Positions 1 to 8,713 of a DNA stretch of 64,000 bases are shown here, piece by piece; positions within the stretch are counted from its first letter, which is position 1; every line of letters begins with the position of its first letter. The notes beneath the pieces are model-generated. The model was not told the DNA's origin. It saw only the letters and a program-made list of their open reading frames with translations, and ran no database searches. Both the position numbers and the translations under genes were made by a program. The stretch lies in the NCBI GenBank assembly GCA_907163375.1, contig CAJQUW010011531.1:124001-188000 (forward strand), in the 5' to 3' direction. This DNA is from Prostheceraeus crozeri. Taxonomy: Eukaryota; Platyhelminthes; Polycladida; Euryleptidae.

Positions 1-681
1 TGAAAAATTTAAATTCACTGTTTTTTGAGGTTTTCTGGGGTTTTCGACCCTGCTGAAGTCAATGAAGGCATGCATAAGTGTGTACGAGCCAGTCTTCTCA
101 TGTCTTTACATTATACAAGCGGCTTTTCACTGAAAGCGAGCATGGTACGGAGAGTTTCGCTGCAATATTCCAATGACAGGGTGTTTGTTCCTTCGGGACG
201 GCGGATGATGCCGTAGTGATAAGTGTGGCAAGGGAGTGTGTCATATTTTAGACCGAAACCTCTGGGGCAACTCATGTTGGGCATTTGACACAGTTCTCAA
301 CGTAGCACTTTGAGCGCCAATCGGTTGAGTCTTAGCTATCTTGTCATGGGTGGCTAAACATCTCCATTGCAAAACGCTTGTGAATCACGGCTTGCTATCC
401 CTCTCCACGGCTTGCTATCAAGCTGATCAAAGCAACGACTTGGGATGTTTCCTCTTGTAAATAACTCCACCGGTTTTCATATCAAAATCGGGGCCCGGAT
501 ACCAACACAGTGATATGACGCACGCTCTGTCCGCGGGAGGTTGGATTTGAGGGCTGAGGCCTTGGAGTCGGGATAAGATCCCTTCTCAGTAATGCCTGTA
601 ACGGATTCAAGAGCTTAACACCTAGAGGGTTGCTGGCTTGCTGTCAGGCCGATCAAATGGCCAGTCTTGGTCGAATGAGAG

Positions 682-855
682 TGCCTCTTGTCATCAATCG
701 TTTGCCTTTGTGATAGCACTGGGTAACAGTCATAGGAGAACGCCTCTTGACGTCAATCGTTTGCCTTTGTGATAGCACCGGGTAACAGTCATAGGAGAAC
801 GCCTCTTGACGTCAATCGTTTGCTTTTGTGATAGCACTGGACAACAGACGTAGTA
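682..855 (+). repeat. Three tandem 60-bp repeats with CRE-like palindromes
   Basis: Near-identical units start at 682, 742 and 801. Units two and three contain the palindrome TGACGTCA (748-755 and 807-814), the consensus CREB/ATF site; unit one has it mutated. The array lies in the part of the left terminal repeat that the right arm lacks, upstream of the TATA box at 987. An enhancer role is inference. Confidence 0.8.
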
Positions 856-986
856 GTCTTTGTGTTGGGAGTTGGTTGCTGAAAGCACGGTGACTGCCGA
901 TGCCCATGTTTTGTAAAACCTCTGTTGTCATGTCAAACGCATGGCCAAATAAGGAAGGTCGGAATCATGGCTTTGTGTTGGAAGGG

Positions 987-994
987 TATATAAA
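987..994 (+). promoter_or_regulatory. TATA box in the left terminal repeat
   Basis: TATATAAA reads inward and is conserved in mirror image at 17145-17152. A TCAGT initiator-like word lies about 30 bp downstream, immediately before the ATG at 1026. Confidence 0.65.
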
Positions 995-1025
995 CCGTTG
1001 CATCTCTTTCATATTCATTTCAGTC

Positions 1026-1446
1026 ATGGAGCAAACGTCCAACACAATCATGAGCTCGCCTGAAAAACCGCGCACAAAGCCAAGAAACTTATGGGAGGAG
1101 TTTGATCGAGTTGAAAGGGCTGAGATGTGTCTTCAATCCCTTAGAAGGATTGGTTCCTAAGAGCAACTGGAAAGCTCTTGTACCAGTGCGGTTCAGGTGG
1201 AGCCTGATGCTTATCTGGTAGAGAGGCTGAAAATAGCTCTCAGTGGCATCGGCCAGTCCCGCCCAAGTTAGATGATTGTCTTTTTTATAAACATAAAATC
1301 AACTTTCATACATACAACACATTCTTTCATCACCCTTCGTCGGGAACGCCCCATGACCCCTTTTAAGGGCTACCTTCTAATGCAGCTAAAGCGGTCCCAA
1401 GCCCGCCACATATCTTTGGATATGGAATGCAGAGGGGAAGAATAAA
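1026..1446 (+). pseudogene. Small terminal gene remnant of the Polinton
   Basis: An ATG at 1026 sits just after the TATA box and initiator-like word. It opens a 44-codon frame rich in charged residues, stops at TAA 1158-1160, and stays open beyond that in the same frame to about 1271. Sequence at about 1335-1455 is a near-identical inverted copy of the 3' part of the coiled-coil gene at the other end (about 15600-15720), including a conserved open frame ending in RGEE. The two Polinton ends therefore share both promoter and a 3' segment, with different middles. I do not recognise the product. Splicing of 1026-1271 to the conserved segment is possible but no good acceptor is visible. Confidence 0.4.
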
Positions 1447-1894
1447 TGATGAAATGGAATGAATTGGAAGGGACATTCATGCGTCAAACGCAACCACAAG
1501 CTCATTTCTCTCTTCACTAGTGAACAAGCTCTTGTTAGTGTAGCTAGAAAGTTTATCGAGTTGTACAAAAGTTTTTACTGCGACACAGGTTCATAAAGTG
1601 ATAATATAGTCAAATAGTTTTACCGTGACACACGTTTGTGAAAGTTAAGTATTAGATTCCACTGAGTCATCAATACTGGCAAAGGTGTACAAGTCATATC
1701 AAGCATATTCAACTGACTGTCCATTCCTGACACTCATCATCATTTGAAATTATTTGAAGATGAAAAGTTGCATTCGTTTCCCAACTTCATGGTTTGTAGC
1801 AAGAGATCAAATGTAAAAAAAAAGAAAAAGAAAAAAGAGAAAGTGTTCAAATGTAAATGAAAATATTAAATCTGGCGCTTTAGTTGAAAGACTA

Positions 1895-2273
1895 ATGGAT
1901 CTAGATGAGAATGCTATGAATCATCATTTGGATCGAAGATGGATAGAGGATTTTTCCATGCTGCAATGTAATGATAGGGAAAATAGGAGGATGAAATTGG
2001 TGCGATCTGGAGTGAAAAAGAAAGAAGTGACATTTACAACTGATTTTTCAAGTAGCTCTATCAATAAAAGTGACTTCCGAAAGAAATTGGAAGAAGAGAC
2101 GTTTAAATTATTATGTGAACGGAACTGCGTTGAGTGTTTTAAAGGGAAACGGTCCCTTCTCTTTTTACCATGTTGTCATACTGTTGTGTTCTACATGCTA
2201 TGTACCTTTGGAAACTATGCTGTGTCCCATCTGTGATCAAGAAATAATTTCAACAGTCAATGTATGTAAATGA
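1895..2273 (+). pseudogene. RING-finger (IAP-type) protein, frameshifted
   Basis: The N-terminal ~75 residues are charged and unrecognised. The C-terminus carries a C3HC4 RING of the kind ending IAP proteins: CVEC, then LPCCH, then a CSTC pair and CPIC. The first half of the RING lies in the frame of 1895-2236 and the second half in the frame of 2070-2273, so one indel at about 2180-2195 splits it. RING proteins of this type are E3 ubiquitin ligases, and large DNA viruses use them against host death or defence pathways. That role here is inference from the family. It is the first substantial gene after the left terminal repeat. Confidence 0.7.
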
Positions 2274-2626
2274 TGTTGATGCAATCCTTGTCGATTTTAG
2301 AACATTCATCTATGACCATGACACCACTGTATCACCAACTCATTGAAAAGAGAAAGTATGATTATACAAGGCAGTGGATTCTTGTGTTGGAAAAACTATT
2401 ATCATCCAGTGATTGTAGAGAGATGGTACATCGTTTGAATAATGCTATCATCATTCACGCAAACTGTGAAGATATTGACTATATGTTATCTCATAACTGT
2501 AAACCAAAGCAGTTTACGAATACACTTTCATCACTGATGCATTATGGTCTTCTTTCATTACCTTGCTTGGAGTTATCTATTCTACATGTTGCTTATGGGA
2601 AGCCTTTTCCACTTAAGCACAATTGA
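2270..2626 (+). CDS. Hypothetical Polinton protein
   Basis: A 118-codon frame starts just before the RING gene ends and overlaps the next gene by about 80 bp. No motif, signal or membrane segment is recognisable. The overlap and lack of similarity leave it uncertain whether this is one protein or the remains of a longer frameshifted one. Confidence 0.35.
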   Translation: MMLMQSLSILEHSSMTMTPLYHQLIEKRKYDYTRQWILVLEKLLSSSDCREMVHRLNNAIIIHANCEDIDYMLSHNCKPKQFTNTLSSLMHYGLLSLPCLELSILHVAYGKPFPLKHN

Positions 2627-2906
2627 TGCAAAGGCATTAAACTTTACAAACATCGTCATACAAACGGATTGTTCATGTCTGGCTCATAACATATCAGCAA
2701 ACGATACAGCTGAACTGTTTCCATTGAACTATAGTACCTCACTGAATGATACATTACAGCTACCCACACATGTATCTGCTTCTGACTATCCCACTGGTAC
2801 TGTGGCTGTTCTCAGTGTATTGCTTTTTACTAGTGCTGTACTCAATGTCTTCCTCTATTTCATTGCGTTTACGTCGGTGATGTTTCGACGCTGCTGTCGT
2901 GTTTAA
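2544..2906 (+). CDS. Small type I membrane glycoprotein
   Basis: The 120-residue product has a hydrophobic N-terminus (about residues 3-26) suited to a signal peptide, a short ectodomain with five N-x-S/T sites (N33, N49, N53, N62, N67), a long hydrophobic stretch at about 86-114, and a short basic, Cys-containing tail (FRRCCRV). This is the architecture of a type I membrane glycoprotein. No fusion-protein motif is visible and it is far too short for a retroviral-type envelope. The TAA stop is embedded in the TAAGCAAAG motif preceding the next gene. Role unknown; surface display or host-membrane modulation are guesses. Confidence 0.55.
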   Translation: MVFFHYLAWSYLFYMLLMGSLFHLSTIDAKALNFTNIVIQTDCSCLAHNISANDTAELFPLNYSTSLNDTLQLPTHVSASDYPTGTVAVLSVLLFTSAVLNVFLYFIAFTSVMFRRCCRV

Positions 2907-2912
2907 GCAAAG
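2904..2912 (+). promoter_or_regulatory. TAAGCAAAG motif, copy 1
   Basis: It overlaps the stop of the glycoprotein gene and ends 26 bp before the ATG at 2938. The same word recurs at 6068, 12470 and 13055. Function is inferred. Confidence 0.4.
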
Positions 2913-2937
2913 AACACTCTAACATCCACCTGTAAAA

Positions 2938-3339
2938 ATGGCTGGACGTCGTTCATCTCACCGTTCGCGCAGACAAATGTGTCAATCAAATGCAAACAAA
3001 AAATTCTCTCTCACTCTTCGTCGCTTATTAAAATTAAAACCTTCTCATCGATGTGAGTCAATGAAGCTGGCAAACAATGCCTTCATTCGTAAAATGTGCT
3101 CGGAAATACGAAAAGTGCGTTATATGACAATAAATAGCAAAAAGGCCAATGCAATTCCCAGGCATGGTCAAGTTCTTCGCCACTTGAGCAATCCAAAAAC
3201 ATCAATTCCTACAAAGCGCAAACTATTATCACAGCGCGGTGGCTTCTTACCACTTTTAGCGCTTATCATCATGGCAGCTGCCGTTCCTGCTTTGATAGGA
3301 TTAGCCGGTGCTCTCGCGAATAAAGCCATTAATGGATAG
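2938..3339 (+). CDS. Basic virion-core-like protein
   Basis: A 133-residue, strongly basic protein. The first ~95 residues are rich in Arg, Lys, Ser and His. They are followed by a QRGGFLP motif and a hydrophobic, Ala/Leu-rich tail (about residues 100-131). A basic body ending in a GGF-L plus hydrophobic segment is typical of the small proteins encoded beside the packaging ATPase in Polintons and adintoviruses, compared in the literature with adenovirus core or cement proteins. It sits 40 bp upstream of the ATPase, on the same strand. DNA binding or membrane interaction in the virion is inference. Confidence 0.55.
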   Translation: MAGRRSSHRSRRQMCQSNANKKFSLTLRRLLKLKPSHRCESMKLANNAFIRKMCSEIRKVRYMTINSKKANAIPRHGQVLRHLSNPKTSIPTKRKLLSQRGGFLPLLALIIMAAAVPALIGLAGALANKAING

Positions 3340-3378
3340 ATACTAAGCTAAATGGTATGATTTTACATCAAAATCAAC

Positions 3379-4165
3379 ATGGATTTCCGTTTACGCTGTA
3401 ATCGCACTATGTGTATCGTAGGACCCTCTCATAGTGGGAAGACACATTTAGCACTGCAATTGTTGGAGCGTCGTAATGAGATTGTTGTCTGCATGCCGAA
3501 TCGTATTGTTTGGTGCTATGGAATTTATCAACATAACTTACATCGTGAATTGGTTGGTAAGGGTTACTTGGTTCAACCGGGGATTATCAGCACTGCTGAT
3601 ATTCAACCCTATGATATTATCATTCTTGATGATTTACTTAATGAGAGTAAGAACTCACAAGAAGTAACTGCTATGTTTACCAAGGCTGCTCATCACAAAC
3701 CATGGTTTATCATTTTCACTATGCAAAATCTTTTTCCAAGTGGAAAGGAAGCACGGACTCGAAGTCTAAACACGCATTACTACATCATCTTCAAAAATCC
3801 TCGCGATGAAAGTCAAGTTGAATTCCTATCTCGACAAGTTCTTTCACACAAGTCAAAAGCCTTAATTGAAGTATTTGAGGCTGCTACGGAAAAACCCTAT
3901 AATTATTTATTTTATTAATTATTTATATATATTTATATTTTATATTTATTTTTATTTTTATTTATATTATATTTATATTTATATTATTTTTATTTATTTT
4001 ATATTTATATTTTATATATTTTATATATATTATTATATTAATTATTTATTTATTTATTTATTTATTTTTTATTTATTAATATTTATTCCCCAGGAGTGTC
4101 CTGAGGATTATCGCTTACGCAGTCATTTCTCTGAGAAACCCATAATCATATATAAATTGTTGTGA
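3379..4165 (+). pseudogene. Genome-packaging ATPase (A32/FtsK-HerA type), interrupted
   Basis: Walker A is GPSHSGKT (residues 15-22) and Walker B is IIILDD (80-85), the spacing of poxvirus A32-like ATPases that pump DNA into capsids. The body continues through a conserved segment FKNPRD and a C-terminal part ending in KPYNYL. The expected last ~25 residues (beginning PQECPEDYRLRS) are still present at about 4086-4165, but in another frame and separated by about 190 bp of TTTA/TATA-rich sequence. That expansion gives an early stop at 3918. Walker residues are intact; the C-terminus is lost. A related relic is at about 21.6-22.0 kb. Confidence 0.88.
3900..4090. repeat. AT-only low-complexity expansion inside the ATPase gene
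   Basis: About 190 bp made almost wholly of T and A, dominated by TTTA and TATA words. It lies exactly between two segments that are contiguous in homologous ATPases, so it is an expansion or insertion, not an intergenic spacer. Confidence 0.85.
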
Positions 4166-4179
4166 GTGTTTTTCAACGC

Positions 4180-4805
4180 ATGATTGCTATTCCACAAGAA
4201 GAATATATACATCTGACTACAATGCAGAGTGTTCAACAACCTTGGGCAAATCAAATGTCACAAGTTAATCAGCAATATGAACAAGAAGCTGCACAAAGTA
4301 AAAATCCATATGATCGTTTGATAAAGCAGAGTTCTACCTTAGAAGAAATGAAACAATTGAAAGAAAAAATTCGCAATGATCTTTCACTTGGTTCTCCCAA
4401 ACCCTATCGCAATCGCGCACTGAGCTTATATCGAAGTCTCGAGCCCGACTTGAAAATCAATCAACGAGGTGAAGTGGTAGGTGATGATGGTGGAGTCATT
4501 AGGGACTCAAGAGTGAAAGATTTAATTAATCATGCTGTTCGTGATCGTCATCGTCACTTTACACCTACAGGATGGGAGTTCTTTTTAAAAAGTATGAAGA
4601 AATTCAATGTTCCAAAGGCAATTCTTAGTCGTGATACCTCAGAGGAAAGGAAAATGATTCTACACCTAGGAAGAGAAAGTTGCAAAGTGTAGAGAGACCT
4701 AAAAAGAGAATCAAGCAAACTTTGAAAACACCCGAGAAGTTGCCCAAGCGTATACCAAAACCTTCAACACGTTATCCATCATTTGATTTTATCACAGACT
4801 TTTAA
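4180..4805 (+). pseudogene. Polinton coiled-coil protein downstream of the ATPase, frameshifted
   Basis: From ATG 4180 the product starts MIAIPQEEYIHL, a pattern I recognise from a conserved but uncharacterised Polinton protein. It has a Gln-rich helical N-terminal half with coiled-coil character (about residues 20-70), and a conserved block with SPKPYRNRAL and the later segment TPTGWEFFLKS. The frame ends at 4692, but a Lys/Pro-rich tail continues in another frame from about 4670 to TAA 4803-4805, so a late frameshift has split it. GTG 4162 is also in frame, but ATG 4180 matches the family start. The tail's TAA overlaps the next ATG (4805). Function unknown; a minor virion component is possible. 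Confidence 0.6.
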
Positions 4806-4999
4806 TGAAGAAGCTTTGTTGCATCCCATGTTCAGAGTTACCAAACATTCATGTGTCATTGAACTGCTTAAGTACATGTTGTAAAAGTGATTCATACAAG
4901 ACGGCTCAAAAAAGTAGCAAAAGCAGGACTCAAACACAAACGCAAACCCTGGCGGAGAAAAAGACTGATACTTTGAGGCAAATAAACGATCCCTCTTAA
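4805..4999 (+). CDS. Possible small protein before the integrase
   Basis: A 64-codon frame begins at the TAATG overlap with the preceding gene and ends 6 bp before the integrase ATG. A second frame through 4890-4999 encodes a very basic segment (about residues with KRKPWRRKR) that looks more like a virion DNA-binding peptide. A frameshift may therefore have broken one small basic protein. No similarity recognised. Confidence 0.3.
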   Translation: MKKLCCIPCSELPNIHVSLNCLSTCCKSDSYKTAQKSSKSRTQTQTQTLAEKKTDTLRQINDPS

Positions 5000-5005
5000 T
5001 AGACG

Positions 5006-6070
5006 ATGGATGAACATCTGAAATCAATTTACTATAACCCAAAGCATTATGCAGGTTATGCTTCAGTGAAAACGTTGTCACAAGCAAGTGGTTATTCACA
5101 GAAACAAGTGAAGAGATGGTTAAAAGCTCAACCTGCATATACATTGCACACACAAGCTCGAAAACATCCTACCCGTTCTTATATCGTTCATGATATTGAT
5201 GAACAATGGCAAGCAGATTTGGCTGATGTTTCTGTATTAGCTAAGAAGAATAAAGACTATCGCTTTCTCCTAACTGTCATTGACTTATTTTCCCGTCATG
5301 CTTGGGTTCAACCACTCAAGACAAAGCGTGGTGAAGAATTGGCCGAGGCTTTCCAAAATATTTTCAGTGAAGGACGCATTCCCACACGTATTCAGACTGA
5401 TCAAGGGAAAGAGTTTGAAAACAGACATGTGCGTGCTTTACTTCGCGAACACAACATTGAGCTGCTTAGTGTGAAAAGTGCATACAAGGCTGCAGTGGTT
5501 AAACGCTTTAATCGTACACTGAAAACTCGTCTATGGCGCTATTTCACTGCAAAAGTAACACAAAAGTGGACGGATGTATTACAAGATACTGTACACGCTT
5601 ACAATCATTCTGTTCATCGTATGATTGGTCACAAACCTGCTGACATAACTCCAGACATGGTGGATACAATCCGTGAAATCAATGCTAAACGCAAGCAACC
5701 ATCACGAGGTAAACGTGACATTCAGGTTGGTGACAAAGTTCGCATTTCCAAGGTGAAAATCGTATTTGCTCAAGGTTATCTTCCCAATTGGACGGAAGAA
5801 ATATTTACTGTCTCTGAGTTTAACAAGAAATTCAAGCCCACTATCTACAAGCTTCGTGATTATCATGATGAAGAGATTGAAGGGAGTTTTTATCGTCATG
5901 AGATAACGCCCATCACCAAAGAAGATGATGACTACATGGTTGAAAAGATATTTCGTCACCAAATACGACAAAAGGAATAGTGGAGCCTGGTGAAATGGGT
6001 TGGCTATCCAAATTCAATGAACAGTTGGATTCGTCATTCTGACCTTTATCGTGTTAGTCAACGTTCCTAA
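5006..6070 (+). pseudogene. Retroviral-type (rve) integrase with chromodomain, catalytic residue lost
   Basis: The N-terminus (MDEHLKSIYYNP) matches Polinton integrases. The catalytic core shows D71 (WQADLADV) and D132 (TDQGKEFEN), but the third acidic residue, expected in a V-E-R-F-N-R-T context, is Lys166 (VVKRFNRTLK). The C-terminus has the conserved NWTEE and EIEGSFYRHEI segments and then a chromodomain that is cut by a TAG at 5978-5980. The rest of it (LVKWVGYP, NSW) continues in the same frame to TAA 6068-6070. The family inserts the element with 6-bp target duplications, and the chromodomain directs targeting. One substitution plus one stop make this copy inactive. Confidence 0.93.
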
Positions 6071-6076
6071 GCAAAG
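6068..6076 (+). promoter_or_regulatory. TAAGCAAAG motif, copy 2
   Basis: It begins at the integrase's ancestral stop codon and ends 35 bp before the ATG at 6112. Confidence 0.4.
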
Positions 6077-6111
6077 TAATGAATTGTGTAAATAAAAATA
6101 AATAAATACCT

Positions 6112-6501
6112 ATGGATCAAACTGCTACGTTTTATTCTGCTCCCTCCTATGCTAGTCATGGAGCTGGATTTCCCGTTTATGCTGGATCGAGACGTCAAAA
6201 AGGGGGTAGTCTATTGGGTGCTGTCAAAGGTATGATGCTACCCACTTTCGCAAATGTGGGAAAATCAGCTTTAAAGGAAGCTGTAGGATTAGCAGCAGAT
6301 GTAGCAAGTGATGCGCTTTCAGGAAGATTGCCGATTCGTGAATCGCTAAAGCGTCATGGAATACAGCGTTTGAAGAATGTCGGTAAGGCTGGTATCAGGT
6401 CTGTCATCAGTCATATCAATCCACTCTCTACTTCAGCCAAACGTAAACGAAGAGCATCTCGTATACCTGCTACCAAACGCAGACGACGTGGACTGTTTTA
6501 A
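6112..6501 (+). CDS. Core/minor-virion-like protein upstream of the capsid gene
   Basis: A 129-residue protein. It has a Ser/Tyr/Gly-rich N-terminus, a GGSLLGAVKG motif at about 32-41, a predicted amphipathic helix with repeated Ala (about 42-75) and a very basic C-terminus containing KRKRR and KRRRRGLF. The GG-L-GAVKG plus amphipathic helix plus Arg-rich tail is the profile of the small adenovirus-core-like proteins placed next to the major capsid gene in Polintons and adintoviruses. It ends 2 bp before the capsid ATG. The reading frame is intact. Membrane disruption or genome condensation are inferences from the adenovirus comparison. Confidence 0.6.
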   Translation: MDQTATFYSAPSYASHGAGFPVYAGSRRQKGGSLLGAVKGMMLPTFANVGKSALKEAVGLAADVASDALSGRLPIRESLKRHGIQRLKNVGKAGIRSVISHINPLSTSAKRKRRASRIPATKRRRRGLF

Positions 6502-6503
6502 AT

Positions 6504-7748
6504 ATGGAATGTAAAACCTCATCCCTTTGCTTATTTGATAGAGCACCTATACAGACGGATATCATTAGAAATTATGTATCCATTCGTAATCCACAGACAA
6601 GTATCGATTCCAGTAGTGTCATTGAGTTTTTAATACCAGGAAATGATGCTGAGTACATCGATGTAAATGACATTAATCTGCATGTTAAGTTTAAGATAGT
6701 AAATAAGGACGGTACAAACCTTGACGACAAGGACAAAGTAGCCGTGAATAACTTGGCAATAGCAACGCTCTTCAAGGATGTATCATTGACCATTGGTGAA
6801 ACTCGGGTTGAAGGTGGTCAACATAGTTATCCCTATCTCGGTTATTTTTCAACAGTTATGCAGTTCCAGCCACAAGCACAAAAGAGTCACATGGCTGTTA
6901 TGGGTTGGTGTAAAGATGAAGCTGGTAAATTTGATAGTGAAAAAACAAGGGATTTGTCACTCGTGAAAAGTGGACTGCAGAAAGTAAGGTGTGTGAATTA
7001 TATGGTCCCCTATACTTGGACGTTTTCCGTCAATCACGTTTCTTAATGTCAAAAGTAGACATGCGAGTTTATCTCTTGCCGAACGATCCTAAATTTGTAT
7101 TGAATACTTATGGAGCAAAGACTGAGTTTAAGATTGTGTTTGAAAGTGTTAGACTCTATGTGCGACGAATGACAGTGAATACTTCGGTGATTAATGGTCA
7201 CGAGATGGGTTTGAAGAAGTATGATGCTCTTTATGATGTAAATCATACTGAGATTAATAGTTTCACCATTCCTCGTGCGCAAAAGAGCTTTGTCAAAGAT
7301 AGTTTGTTTCCTATACAATCACCAAAAATGATCATTGTGGGATTGATTGCAAATGATGCATACAATGGTAATATATCGAAGAATCCCCTCAACTGTGAAC
7401 ACTTTGGTTTAAATCAAATCGGATTGTATCGTGATACTGATTGCATTCCTGGTACTCCTTTTTGTCCAGACTTCGCTAACGGACATTATTCTCGCTCATA
7501 TCAAAACACTATGGAGACATTTAAATACTGGAATACTGATGAGACCAATGGTTTGACCTATGATGAATTTGTTAAAGGTTATACGCTTTATTCATTTGAT
7601 TTGACAGCAAACAATGACGCAGGTGCTTCTCATCGTCCGGGTACTGCCACGAAGGGTCTTATACCAGAATTCTTTTTTGAAAAAGATTTGACGAAAACAG
7701 TCAATGTACTCATCTATGCTGTTTTCGATTCCACCATTCGAATTAACA
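6504..7748 (+). pseudogene. Major capsid protein (Polinton hexon-like), frameshifted and interrupted
   Basis: The order and wording of conserved segments match Polinton major capsid proteins: an N-terminal SSVIEFLIPG jelly-roll strand, GGQHSYPYLGYFST, LYLDVFRQSRFL, SFTIPRAQKSFVKDSLFP, KMIIVGLIANDAYNG and GYTLYSFDL. A one-base frameshift lies at about 6981-6990: the first part reads in the frame of 6504-7046, the rest in the frame of 6989 onward. Coding is cut at 7748 by a transposon. The last dozen codons lie beyond it, at 11502-11536, where the stop overlaps the protease ATG by one base. This is the trimeric double-jelly-roll capsid subunit in the family; here it is disabled. Confidence 0.9.
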
Positions 7749-8438
7749 CACATGTGAATATTTTACGGATAAATGAAAAAAATCCGAATGACTTTATCTT
7801 TTGCATGCGACATTGTCATAGTCATAGGATATCACACACTAAATTTTATAAAAATCAGTCTTGCAGTTTTCAAATATTTCACATTTATGTGCATTTCATA
7901 CTACTCACTAGGTTTACGAGTAATTTTGACAGTCATAATGAAATCCGAATACGTATTTGAAACATGGTATCAACATAACTTGTTAAAAGGAGGATACTCA
8001 TGAATTTGGAGAAAATTCTATCGTGTTATTGCCCTGCAAATTAGAATTTTACTCAAAATACTATCAGTATATTCCATTAAATAAAAATCCGAATTTCATT
8101 CCAAAAGTTTAGATAGACTTCTAATGTCATAATATAGCTTATATATCCATATAAAACGATTCTATCGTCATACTTTTGAGATATGTACGTAACAATGAAA
8201 AATTATATATTTTGAGCAAAAAAATAACAACCTTTTTGCCTATCAGAAGAAATCAATGATAACCAAATCCGAATGAAATTAGATTTCACATGTTGATTCT
8301 TCATTATATTGTTAACATGTCCAAAACGTTTTAGAAGAAACTATCGTGTACTTCTAGCATAATCGACTGTATCATCTTACTGTAATAATTAGTTTTCGAG
8401 TACATCTTTTGCTGAGGAAAAATAGATTTTTGCGAATC
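7749..8438 (+). repeat. Left long terminal inverted repeat of the nested transposon
   Basis: Matches the reverse complement of 10784-11497. A 76-codon frame (7773-8003) is mirrored at 11243-11473 because of the repeat and is not treated as a gene. Confidence 0.9.
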
Positions 8439-8713
8439 GAAGGAACTCTATTACGCATTCCAGCGGTTGATTCATATTTCTATGAAGACAAAGCTATGAG
8501 TAAAATTTTGTTTAATGTTAGCGCATGGAGATCGCGCGCTATGGTAGAAACGCGTTTGCAGACCGCATGCTACGATGGAGTCAGTTGAGTCAGTACCATA
8601 CTGTATTGGTTGTTCATGTCAGGGTGGAGACTGTTGTCCTTAACAACAGAATCCCAAGGTGCTTCCTTTGCGCGCGTGTTGTAAGGTGAACATTTTTAAC
8701 ACATCGGTCTACA

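Larger units (their letters stand above)
1..1020 (+). repeat. Left terminal inverted repeat of the Polinton
   Basis: Bases 1 to about 373 match the reverse complement of about 17205-17578 nearly base for base, and about 940-1016 match 17128-17200. Between the two blocks the left arm carries about 565 bp that the right arm lacks, bounded by near-identical 10-bp words ending in CGCTTG and CGCATG. Matching 63-codon open frames at 25-216 and 17363-17554 are a by-product of the repeat and are not annotated as genes. Confidence 0.9.

Noticed and set aside
25-216. A 63-codon frame repeated at both ends of the Polinton as a possible gene
   Set aside because: It is duplicated only because it lies within the inverted terminal repeat, has no motif, and sits upstream of the TATA box.
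7773-8003. A 76-codon frame mirrored at 11243-11473
   Set aside because: It lies inside the inverted arms of the nested transposon and looks like chance coding in AT-rich sequence.
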